A DNA stretch of 64,000 nt from Xestospongia muta (taxonomy: Eukaryota > Porifera > Demospongiae > Haplosclerida > Petrosiidae). The notes under the pieces are model-generated. The model saw nothing but the letters and a program-made list of their open reading frames with translations. It was not told the DNA's origin and made no database searches. The stretch is from NCBI GenBank assembly GCA_963693285.1, contig OY848917.1, positions 126,501 through 190,500 of the forward strand, given 5' to 3'. Below are positions 43,051 through 54,490 of the stretch, one piece after another; the first letter of the stretch is position 1, and every line of letters starts with the position of its first letter. The position numbers were made by a program, and so were the translations under genes.

Positions 43051-45304
43051 GTAATTGTTCCATGTGAATGAAGAGCACCAAGCAAATTTTTAGGTAATAA
43101 TTATTATTCACAGAGGTGCGATTTTGAATTATTGTATTAATTATTAAGCAGTTTGACATTTTGTAAAACACCTGAAGAAACAAGTTTCAAACTCGAGAAT
43201 TTTACAAACTTATTTAGATACTGTTATTTCTGGACTAAGAGTTAGGTATGAAGGAGGAAGTCAGATCTATGACCATTTTTCGTTTCTTTGACAGTACATA
43301 GCCTTGACAGATGAGGTATTGCTAGCAAAAGCAAAGAGCTTTATATAAACTTACAGGAGTGATGTTTCAGTGGATCTTGTTCAAGAGCTAAAAGATCTAA
43401 ATAAACATATAACAGGTTAAAATAACATGTTAAATTTACAGTCATTTTTGGCGAAGTGACTAGAATATTTTGCCAAGATTGATTTTATAATAAGTATGTT
43501 ATGTTAACTTGTTACATGATTTTTAGACAGTATATGGCAAAAGCTTTGTTCATTTGCAAAGTACTCTATCATATCAGACAAGTAGTCATCAGTAACCTAA
43601 TGAATGTATATTTAATAAATTAGTTCGTACATTTGTATAGTCTTGGCTGAGCAGACTTGGCTTCTCAGCCAACTAAGTACAATGTTTACATATTCTATGT
43701 TCTAGGAAAGATAATATCTGTCTACAAAGATAAAATATATGTAGTTTTGGCTGGTCAACATGATACCTCAGCCAATTTAGTACAATGTTTATTTACTCCA
43801 ATCATCAACAAAGACAATGAAGTGCAAAGTTTCTTGGCTGGCCAGATTTGACACCACAGCCAACTGAGTACAACATTTATTTACTCCAATATTCTAAGAA
43901 AGACAATGTCTACACTGAAAAAAGCATTTTGTCATTTTAACTGAGGTCTTCGTTTCTATAGTTTCATCAATATGATGTAAACCTGTTCTAAGTTGCTACA
44001 AGCTCAAAGCTAGTGTAACTTAATTTGCATAAAGCTAACTAGTTCCATCTACAACCACATTTATTTTACACCCACTTTGCTAGAGTAGTTGAATCATGGC
44101 TTCAATTGAAGCTATAAGCAGATACTATTTGAATTGAACTAATCCAGTTAGTTAAGTTAAAATTGTATCTACCTCTCCCTCATAGTTTCAGTTATTGCAC
44201 ATAAACTACAAGGAGTACTTTTCGGTTTCTATTACGTTAGACCAGTTTTGGCTTTGTGGTAAATCAATATTGGGCTTACATCATATTGATGAGATTATGG
44301 TAACGAAAGCTACGGTTGAAATGACAAAATGCTATTATAAGTGTATCTACTAAGATCAAGAATGATTGTATGAGGTATCATGTTCGTCCATGTTATCATT
44401 TATAAGCTTATTGTATAAATTTATAAGCTTATTGTATAATCTGTTATTGTATTGACTTGAATACTTGACAAAAATGACTGTACAATATTATCAATGTGTT
44501 ATTGTAATCTGTTGCACAACTTTTAGACTGTACTCTATCATATTCTATTATATTAGACATGTAGTCATCAGTGACCAGCCAATGTATACATATTTAATAC
44601 ATTAGTTTGTATATTAATAGGAAAAATGTAGTTTTGGCTAACCACACATAGCATCTCAGCCAACTTAAGTAGAAAGTTTTTATTTAGTTAGTTTTACTTT
44701 TTCTAGGACTGCCTGTCTACCAATTTAAGATAAAAAGCATGTAATTTTGGTTGGTCAAACATAGTACCTCAGCCAACTGAGTACAAAGTTTACTTACACC
44801 AATATTGTATGAAAGACAATGTCTATCTACTAAAATCAAGAACATATAGACAATCCTACATATAACATATATGTCATTTCTGAGAAGCCATTTGTTGTCA
44901 TGTGGAACTTAAAATAGATTAATAGTAAATCCAGTTGGTTGGTGTGTCTTTGTTTTTATCATATCAGTTTACTACATTTTATGGATTTCATAAACAGAAT
45001 ACACAGTTATAATGCCAGACAATACTCAGTCACTTCATATTCATGTTCAAAAAATTTATGATCTAGTACTCTGGTATTGCCAAAACTTCCTAGGAGTGAG
45101 GTAGGCATTGCATAGACTCATATCCTGGGTACGAGGCTAGTCTATATTAGGCTAATCTTCCAGCCTGTTACTAGACAACTAATAAAAATTTAAAATGATG
45201 AAATATAATGATGCTATTATGATTACAATGGATTGACAGTTCATGCTAATATACTTCATCATAATGGAATATAAATTCTTAATAATAAGGTATACTTAAA
45301 ACTA
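43051..45304. other. Spacer with forward ~88-bp minisatellite units
   Basis: No gene is seen. Units containing ttggctggtcaga, ctcagccaactgagtacaa and tttactccaatattct lie at about 43630-43700, 43740-43825, 43826-43925, 44625-44700 and 44745-44830. The open frame at 43657-43851 is translated repeat. 44850-45190 resembles 34860-35250 of the previous spacer. Confidence 0.6.
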
Positions 45305-45410
45305 TATATATGCATGTATGTGTGTATGCATGTATGTATGTATGTATGTATGTATGTATGTATGTATGTATGTATGTATGTATGTATGTATGTGTGTGTG
45401 TGTATATGTA

Positions 45411-45459
<49 letters not shown>

Positions 45460-45552
45460 ATGTATGTATGTATGTATGTATGTATATATGTATATATGCA
45501 TGCATGTATGCATGTATGCATGTATGTATGTATGTATGTATGTATGTATGTA

Positions 45553-45643
<91 letters not shown>

Positions 45644-45748
45644 ATGTATGTATGTATGTATGTATGTATGTATGTATGTGTGTGTGTGTGTGTATATATG
45701 TATGTATGCATATATGTATGTATGTATGTATATATGTATGTATGTATG

Positions 45749-45815
<67 letters not shown>

Positions 45816-45856
45816 ATGTATGTATGTATGTATGTATGTATGTATGTATATGTATT
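45305..45856. repeat. Compound (ATGT)n/(GT)n microsatellite of about 550 bp
   Basis: Alternating blocks of tatg and tg repeats run without interruption for about 550 bp. Because tetranucleotide repeats contain no stop in several frames, long open frames appear on both strands (Tyr/Val/Cys or His/Thr repeats). None is a gene. Confidence 0.97.
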
Positions 45857-46139
45857 ATTTCTGAGAAGTCATTTGTTGAAGTACATGAACCAAGAATCCA
45901 CACATACATACATACATACATACATACATAAATTTATAATAGGAAATTCCTTTATAGCATACACATTTCTAAGAAGCTGTTTGTTGAAATGCATAAACTG
46001 TCAATTCCATAGTAATTAGTGTGGAATTTATAGTAGGAACTTTTATATAGCATATACATATTAACTTATCATTGTGTTGCTACATTACCTACACATTCAG
46101 TAACAACCTCATTTTTTAATAAAGAGGTAAGTCTAATTA

Positions 46140-46384
46140 TCATATGTCTAGCAAAAGTATTGAATATAGAATGATCAGTAATTCAAAAATTATGCTGTAT
46201 CATGAGATATAGTAATACCATTTTTGTCTGTCATAACCACAAATTGGAATTCTCATTAATTGTAAGTAATAACTTGTATGGTTTAACTTATTATATAATC
46301 TGTTATTGTAACATATACTGATCAGTTAATAGTATAAGATTTACAAGTTTATTAGTCAGGATAGAAGTTGGAGTCAACATAGTA
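46140..46384 (+). pseudogene. Relic promoter of another array unit, cut by a microsatellite
   Basis: The sequence matches the upstream flank of gene B (47150-47400), including the actgatcagt palindrome at 46317-46326 and the tagtcaggatagaagttgg leader. Homology stops after ggagtcaacat, where exon 1 should follow within about 15 bp. A tatg microsatellite starts instead. Confidence 0.75.
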
Positions 46385-46395
46385 ATGTATGTATG

Positions 46396-46426
<31 letters not shown>

Positions 46427-46497
46427 GTATGTATGTATGTATGTATGTATGCATGTATGTATGTATGTATGAATGTATGAATGTATGTATGTGTTAT
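46385..46497. repeat. (TATG)n microsatellite
   Basis: About 110 bp of tatg units with a few variants, sitting exactly at the break in the relic array unit. Confidence 0.95.
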
Positions 46498-47339
46498 TTC
46501 TGAGAAGTCATTTGTTGACATACATGAACCATGAATCCATAGTAATTACTGTATAAATTTATAATAGAAAATTCTTTTATAGCATAAACATTTCTGAAAT
46601 ACTGTAATTGTTGAAATACATAAACTGTCAATTCCATAGTAATTGTAGTGTGGAATTTATAGTAGGAACTTTTATATAGCATACACATATCATTTCTGAG
46701 AAGTTACTTTTGGAATACACATAATGGACAGAATAAACTGAACACACTGGAACAATGTGCAAATACAGTTAACCTCTCCTTCCTAATGTTCAATGGTTAT
46801 TTTTTTTACAAAGCATTGCCAACACTTTATTAAGAATTGTGTCAGCAATACAAAACTAATAATATTCCAGCCTATCACTCTATCACTCTCCAACCATATA
46901 ACTAGTTGAATGATAACAAAATGTAGACCTCACTAAAATGAACTCCTAGTTCAGTTTAGTATCAATTTTGTTAGTTACAATGTATAGGATTAGGATGATT
47001 CTACAAGTAACCATTTAAAAGAAAGCTATCAAAAATCCAAATCCTCTAAACCTTACATAATATACTAACACATTGTCTTAACTATTAACTTGTTATTGTG
47101 TTGGTACATTACCTATAATTGCAGAAACAACCTCATTTTTTAATAAAGAGGTAAGTCTAATTACTATATGTCTAACAAAAGTATTGAATATAGAATGATC
47201 AGTAATTCAAATTATGCTGACTCATAAAATAAAATAATAGCATTTTTGTCTGTCATAACCACAAATTGGAATTCTCATTAATTGTAAGTAATAACTTGTA
47301 TGGTTTAACTTATTATATAATCTGTTATTGTAACATAAT
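46498..47339. other. Spacer upstream of array gene B
   Basis: No gene is seen. It repeats sequence also found near 45855-46140 (ttctgagaagtcatttgttg) and near 35260-35430. Confidence 0.5.
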
Positions 47340-47414
47340 ACTGATCAGTTAATAGCATAAGATTTACAAGTTTATTAGTCAGGATAGAAGTTGGAGTCAA
47401 CATCAGCTATTGTA
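47340..47414 (+). promoter_or_regulatory. Conserved proximal promoter, array gene B
   Basis: The palindrome actgatcagt lies at 47340-47349, 75 bp before the ATG. It is followed by taatagcataaga and the tagtcaggatag leader, as in genes A and C. Confidence 0.6.
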
Positions 47415-50400
47415 ATGAGGAGTTCATTGTATGTGTTAATTTTGGTAAGTATATTTGATAGTATGTTCAAATACATGTTAAATATAGTACTATTACAGAC
47501 TAATATATGATATATACTCTGTTCATGTTGACAATGACCACTAACTCAGTGTTATAACTCTGACTAGGAATGAGCTAGAAAGAAAAGGTTTGTCCCATTA
47601 AAACGCCTTGCAAGAAACTAGTTTACTTTTTCAAAAAAACTAGAGCGTTAGTGAAGTCACAAACCAGAAATCCATATTCAAAATGATAATAATAAGTGAT
47701 CTTCCCATTTCGTCGTGTCTGACATCTCATATAATAGATGTATTATTAACCAACGCTCGCGTATGCATTTTCCAGAAAATCTTCAGTATGTTTCGCAAAA
47801 TCTTTGCAACTAAGACACCAAGGATAATTAATTGAAATTCCACTAAAACTCAGGTACACTCAAAGCGAACAGAGTATAGTATTTAGTAATAATTAACATA
47901 TTTTCTATTTAGATTACTTTGGTCTTGTCATTACTATTCTGTCATGTAACCAGTACTGTCTACTATGTGATACCAACAACTGGTAACCAGAGCTGTCCTA
48001 CTGATCAAGAGTGTCATACTCTCTCTTACTATATCAACAACATCACCTTACCTTCCAATGTAACTCTATTGTTTATAAATGGTGAACACCTTTTAAAGGC
48101 AAATGAAGTACTTCATATAAAAGGTCTTAACAATGTGGCAATACTAGGACAAGGTCAGTGGGTACAAGGTTTCTATCAGTCAGTTATACAATCAAGTGTT
48201 ATTATTAAATGTATTTATATCACATCAATTGCTGTTAATGTGTCTACTACAACTGTCATCCACATTAATAATTTAACCATCACTCACTGCAGTAGAGGTA
48301 TTGTCATTGATTCAGTTTCAGATGCTCAGTTAAATAACTTGTTTGTACATAATAACAGTAAATATGGTTTATGGATTACCAACACTGCTACTGTTACTAT
48401 TGACAATTGCTCTATCAGTCATAATCAAGTCAATGCTTTGTTAAATTTAGTTAAAACTGTCAGTATCAGTTACTGTAACTTCACATATGGACAAACACTC
48501 ACATATTATTGGGATGCCAGTGGACTATTTATACACCATATCAATAGTGTTCAAGGTAGTAATATAACAATTGTAATAACTGGTTGCATTTTTCATTCAA
48601 ATGTTGGTGGTGGAGCTTCTGTGCATTCAAATGAGTGTACTACAGGGACTTGTATGTACAGCAATTATAATATCACTATGAGAAACACCATATTTAGCAA
48701 TAATAGTGGAGATTTTGGAGGAAGTCTTTTGATATTTTTAGATGCAGTTCACTCGGAAATTGTCATCAGTGGAGTCAAATTTTTAAATAACACAGGCAGA
48801 GAAGGAATATTATTTAATGTACAAACTAAATTAAACAGTACTCTCACTATACAAGATACAACCTTCATACGAAACAACAATACTGGTTTATCTCTTAAGT
48901 TATATGGAGAAGGTTCATTGAGGACTTTGATCAAACATTGCAAATTTCTACATAACTTTGGGTCTGTTAATGAACAAATTGGAGGAATGCTCATAGTCAT
49001 GATTGGTTATAGTCATTCTTATGACAGAAGTCTACATATACACAATACTATATTTGATAGTAACACTGGAGTGGCTTTGTATATTAGCACTTATTCTAAT
49101 GTAATAATGACAGATGTTGATGTTGTAAAAACAATTAACAATAATCCTCCACAACTATTTCAATATATGGCAGCCTTACAATTGACTTGTACTGGTGACA
49201 TACAAATAGTGACACTATCAAATGTTCACATAACTAATAACAACATGACAGGTCTTTTGTTAATAGGATGTCAAGTTAACTTCATTAATATATCAAGTAT
49301 CATATCTAACAACAAATCACCTGGTAATGGTGGTGGTATATATGCTAATGATAATGTTGCATTGTCTTCTTCAGTTCCTGTTCACTTCATTAATAACACA
49401 GCTACACAATATGGTGGTGCTATTTATTCTACTGCAAATGTAGTAATGATTTTCATTAACAAATTATTATTATATGGAATTGATTGGACTTTTGATAATT
49501 TTGTTGCAACTTTCTCAGATAATTATGCCCAAATTGCAGGCAATGATATCTATGGTGGATATTACTACTACTGGGAGTACTTGCCACATTTCAATGATAT
49601 TGTACATTGCAGTAATAATTCAGTTTTGTCACTTCAATGCTTACTAAAAGCACACCCATCAATATCATCAGCTCCATTAGGTGCTTGTATTTGTATCAAT
49701 AACTCTTATATAGACTGTACTCAAAGACTGCTTCATAAGAAAGTGTATCCTGGGCAGACTATAACACTCTCTCTTGTGACAGTTGGGATGTGTGGAGGTA
49801 TAAGTCCTGGATCAATAGTAACAAAGGGTACAAGTGTTAATGTTAAACTAGATGAAGCTGACCAAATAACTGATATTCATTGTAAGAACTTTACATATCA
49901 AGTAAAAGCCAATACTACTACTACTAAAGGAAAAATTACAATTGAAACTAGTGGATCACTTCAGTTGAATGGATCAATACTGACTATCAACATTACATTA
50001 CTACCTTGTCCTCTTGGTCTTGTATTAGACAATTCATTAGGAATGTGTGTATGTGATGACATCATCAATGTTGTTAAACCACAATGTAGTGTATCCTGGA
50101 TACCATATCCTATTAAAAGATCTGGAAATAACTGGTTATCATACAATAAAGAACATAATTGCTTTATTGCACATACTAACTGTCCATTTGATTATTGTGA
50201 TGCTTCTCTCATTTCTCTCAATCTCAACAATTCTGATCTTCAGTGTATGTACAACAGATCAGGATTTCTCTGTGGACAGTGTCAATCAGGACTCAGTCTA
50301 ATGTTAGGATCTAACAAATGTGGAGTCTGTACAAATTCTTATATAGCACTAATAGCAGCTTTTGTTTTTGCTGGATTATGCTTGTGTGTGCTATTGTTAA

Positions 50401-51545
50401 CATTAAACCTAACTGTGTCTGTAGGAAGTATTAATGGTTTACTTTTCTATGCTAATATGATCAAATTGAACAAATCAGTTTTATTCTTTAATAAACAAAT
50501 ACCAGTGTTAAATCAATTCATTGCTTGGCTTAATCTTGATCTTGGTATTGAGACATGTTTTTTTAATGGACTAGATGGTTATTGGAAAACATGGCTACAG
50601 TTTGTATTCTCACTATCACTGATTACTGCTTTAATAATCTGTTGTAGATACTCTGGAAAATTGTCTCGTTTGTGTGGCAATAATGTTGTACCTGTTCTGT
50701 CAACACTAATTTTTATGGCTCATTCTAAACTTTTAATTACTATCAAAAATGCTCTTATGTTAAGCAGAGTTCAATGTGAAGATACTGTATTGAATGTGTG
50801 GAGTGTTGATGGTAATATCAAATATCTTCATGATAAACACATACCACTGTTTGTAGTATCACTGGTCTTTTTCTTCATTGGATTCATTTATACAGGAGGG
50901 ATGTTCTTAGGTCAGTGGTTACAACTTTACACTGGTAGGTACTGTAGTAGTTCTATAGATCCATTTATAGTATTAAAACCATTTATTGATGCTTATTATG
51001 GTCCCTTTAAAGACAAGTATCGATTTTGGACAGGACTTCTTCTTATGATACGTATATTTGTCACTGGTTTATTTGCTGTTACTACAGGAACTATCCCACA
51101 AGTTAACAACTATATCATCACAATAATTGTAATTGTTCTATTACCAATTGTTAGTAAAGGTATTTATAGGATTAAAGTTAATACAGTCTTGGAAATGTTC
51201 TTCCTTTTTAATTTGGGCTTGATGAGTCTATTAAACACAGTCTCCAATCACCCTATCTTTATCTACTATGTTGATGTAGTATCTATTAGTATGTCACTAC
51301 TTGTATTTGTTGGTATAGTACTAGGTCATATCTACATGTACATTAAATTAAAATGTGGAGGAAAGCTGTATGCTTTCAGGCAAAGATATCTGACTCAAGT
51401 TGATGAAGAAGAGTCATTATTAAAAGAGAGATCATCTGATACATCTGAAGATGAGTCAGAACAATATTCTCCAGCTCGTACTGTTCGTAAAAGAGAGTCT
51501 TTAATATTTGATTTTGAACTTACAGGACATCATAATGACACATAA
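47415..51545 (+). CDS. Array gene B: beta-helix ectodomain with polytopic membrane half, 1220 aa
   Basis: Exon 1 is 47415-47444 (MRSSLYVLIL); the intron is 468 bp; exon 2 is 47913-51545. Domain order is as in gene A. The extra 19 residues all fall in the ectodomain, where it has its own insertions: FTYGQTLTYYWDASGLFIHH, a Cys-containing NECTTGTCMYSN loop not present in A or C, and SVNEQIGGMLIVMIGYSHS. In the membrane half I count about ten residue differences from gene C over roughly 390 residues, and the DNA is nearly identical at silent sites too. The tail keeps DEEESLLKERSSD. The frame is intact and the splice sites match its paralogs, so the gene is likely functional. The ligand and role are unknown. 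Confidence 0.88.
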
Positions 51546-52815
51546 TATAATGTATTTTTGTGTTAAAATTTTATTATACTAATAGTTTACACTATGTTAG
51601 TAGTTGTTATTTTACTTATATACTATGTCACTAAACAGTATTACATCACAATAATGATTGGATTCAATTTTTTATATAAACTAATTATTTTTTATCGCTG
51701 TGATTATTATGGCTTCTGGTACTATAAAAGTGAATCTTTTGAATTCAGTCAGAATAGAGTCACTGAGACTACAATAGTTTTATAATATAAAACTGTCAAG
51801 TTCAATCACTTTAGCTTAGCGTTTGATATGACAACACTCACTAACAGATGATTTAATGGCCTACTTATCAAAAGATATAATGAGATGTCTTTTGAAGACA
51901 GAATTGTTAATTACTGTCTTTGTTATCATGTTATGTTTTTAACATTGGTGAATATTAAGTCGAGTAGCTGTGTACAGCAACATTGACACAAATCATACTA
52001 TCATTATAGTATAACAGTGACAGTTGTCAATGTCTTATATCATCAGTAAAAGATGAAAGAGCTCATTTTATGTAACTCTAGTTAGGTACAGAGAATCAAA
52101 ATAAATATTTATACATTCAACAATATATTGTGAACAATTTGATTTCTCATTTTCAATCTAACTCCAGCATATGATATAATGTATTAATCAATTAATGTGG
52201 AAGATGTTCATCAATATTGTGTCATTAGTTAAGTTGTTTTGTTACTGATAACAACACTATGTTACCTACTAATGATTTATTTCAGGACAGTTAGCTGAGA
52301 ATAAAGCTATGTGTCCGATGTTTTATCTTATAATTTTTCACAACTTATATACATTTCTTACTAGTATGACTAAAACATTGGGTTAATAAAGCAGTTGATT
52401 GTCTTATTTCTGCCCTCTTTTCATAGAGTTTCTTGAGATGACCTAATCTTTTTTTTGTAGAAGAACATTTTTTATCCTTCGTATAGGCATTCTTAGATAT
52501 AGCGCGTTTTCATATGGCTTAGAATGCAAACCAACCACAAAAATGTGTTTAATGAGTGTGTTATGAATATTATAAATATAGTATGAATATTATTATAATA
52601 AAATTATTTGGTTTCTGACTTCCACCGTACCTCCACCTTAAAAGTATTGGCTACATATTAATACTGTTTTGATTACAATGTAATTGACAACTATTATCAT
52701 GTACTTTATCATAATTGAAAGTAATTACTTAACAAAGTAAGCTACATATAACATTATGTATCCTCTTGAGAAGTCATTTCTTGGAGTACATTAACTGTCA
52801 GTTACATAGTAATTA
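51546..52815. other. Spacer after array gene B
   Basis: No gene is seen. 51546-51800 resembles the 3' flank of gene A. 52140-52360 matches 41780-41990 of the previous spacer (ctgataacaacactatgtta). 52655-52815 matches 32315-32480. Confidence 0.55.
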
Positions 52816-52855
52816 ACCTCGCTGTGCGTGGGCGCATAGCGAGGGTACTGTAGTC

Positions 52856-52893
<38 letters not shown>

Positions 52894-53679
52894 TGTTACC
52901 AGAGTTGTTTTTTTTGAACTGCTATAACTTGGCAATCGAAGCATTAGCAGCTACCAACGTTTAGCAACGAATAGAAAAGCATGTGGACTACTTTACAACA
53001 GTAGTGTCAAGAACATCGTCAAGGAAAACAGAAGCTTAAAACTCGCAAAAGAATTTTCAGGCTGCAGAGGTCGAGTGCCGTTTCTCGAAAAGTAAAAAAC
53101 TTAACGTGGAGATTTTTTAGTATGTTGTAAACAATCTCAGAGGAATACGGATCAGCAAGACAGAAGGCCGTTGGTCGAAGTAATCGTTAGAAAAGTTCTG
53201 AAAAATGTTTTGTGGACTTGGAGCGAAGTAACGCATTCAGGAAACGTCTCCAAGCACTGAAAAGACTGCTACTAATAGATAATATATCGATTTATATTTG
53301 TACCACGGGACGTTTCCAAAGAAGGTTTCATCTTCAAGTTACAATAAATTTTGTATATGAAATATTGATAGATTTTAAAGGGTCATGTAAAGACTCAGAG
53401 AAACTTTTCATCACGAAAGTAGCACTTAATCTTGCTTGGGAATTGAATGATACTATCACTTATTCAGTTACTGCTTCACAAACATGGCAAAGCTAGAAAT
53501 CAAGCAACAATTAATGAGCATATACAGAATGACAAAGCTTGCCATTTTATAACCACACCTTCTGGAATGTTAATAAATTTTCTTGCAATAACAACATCAT
53601 AGCTGGGCCTAAGCTGGCATAGAATTTATAAATAACTTAGAAACTACAGCGAGGTTCGGCACTTTAGTGCCTTTCATTC
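52816..53679. mobile_element. Hairpin-ended non-autonomous element of about 864 bp with ATTA duplication
   Basis: The insertion interrupts array spacer sequence that is continuous elsewhere (catagtaattagtgtggaat). It is flanked by ATTA on both sides (52812-52815 and 53680-53683). The left end carries a strong hairpin (cctcgctgtgcg / cgcatagcgagg, 52816-52843), followed by a (GT)n tract (about 52859-52892). Near the right end the left terminus recurs inverted (acagcgaggt, 53645-53654), followed by the hairpin ggcact-tt-agtgcc (about 53658-53671). It is less AT-rich than its surroundings. The open frame 53212-53496 has no recognised motif. Superfamily is not assignable by eye. Confidence 0.75.
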
Positions 53680-54415
53680 ATTAGTATAGAATTCATAATA
53701 GGACAATCCCATATACCACATATATGTTAAATGAGACTACAAGTAGATCATTAGCAAAATCTAGCTAGTTAATACATATGCTATTTTTTAGTTTTTTCTT
53801 ACCACTTTACTGGATATTGTGGATTTCATGAACAATACACTAGAACAACCTCCTACCATTCCTTTCTCATGTTTAATACTTGTGTTCTAATATCTCAGGG
53901 AACTGAATACAATGTTTACTTACTGTGATATTCTAGAAATGACTATTAAATGCATGTTGTCTTAACTGGACAGACTTGGCACCTCTACCAACTGATCAAG
54001 AATACAATGTTTATCATGCATGCAGTCAGAGTTACTCTTAGTCAAAATGTAGCAATCTCTCATGGATACTGGTGATCTCGTTCATCATATTTCATTGTTA
54101 CCCTTAGATGTAATCTAATAAATATCACTGTCTTTAATAGGACATTAGAGTAAATAAACTTTGTACACAGATGTCAGAGGTGCCAAGTCTAACTAGCCAA
54201 GACTACATGTATTTCACTGTCTTTAATAGAACATTGGAGTAAATAAACTTTGTACTCTAATGTCTGAAGTACCATGTTTGGTCATGTAGCCATTTATAAG
54301 ATAATCATCAAAGAATACAAATCATCTAAACCTTACACCATACAGATTCACATTGTATTAAGTATTATCTTGTTATTAGCGTAACTTATTATATAATCTG
54401 TTATTGTAACCATAT
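53680..54415. other. Spacer upstream of array gene C
   Basis: No gene is seen. It is homologous to 32870-33600 and contains two reversed ~88-bp minisatellite units (54115-54300). Confidence 0.6.
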
Positions 54416-54490
54416 ACTGATCAGTTAATAGCATAAGATTTACAAGTTTATTAGTCAGGATAGAAGTTGAAGACAAGATCAGCTATTGTA
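54416..54490 (+). promoter_or_regulatory. Conserved proximal promoter, array gene C
   Basis: actgatcagt at 54416-54425, again 75 bp before the ATG, followed by taatagcataaga and the same leader. Confidence 0.6.

Noticed and set aside
45259..46019. Several long open frames of His/Thr/Tyr or Val/Cys/Met repeats on both strands
   Set aside because: They are translations of the ATGT/GT microsatellite; repeat units lack stops in several frames and no real protein features are present.
53212..53496. 94-codon frame inside the hairpin-ended element
   Set aside because: No transposase or other motif; its length is compatible with chance in the less AT-rich element.
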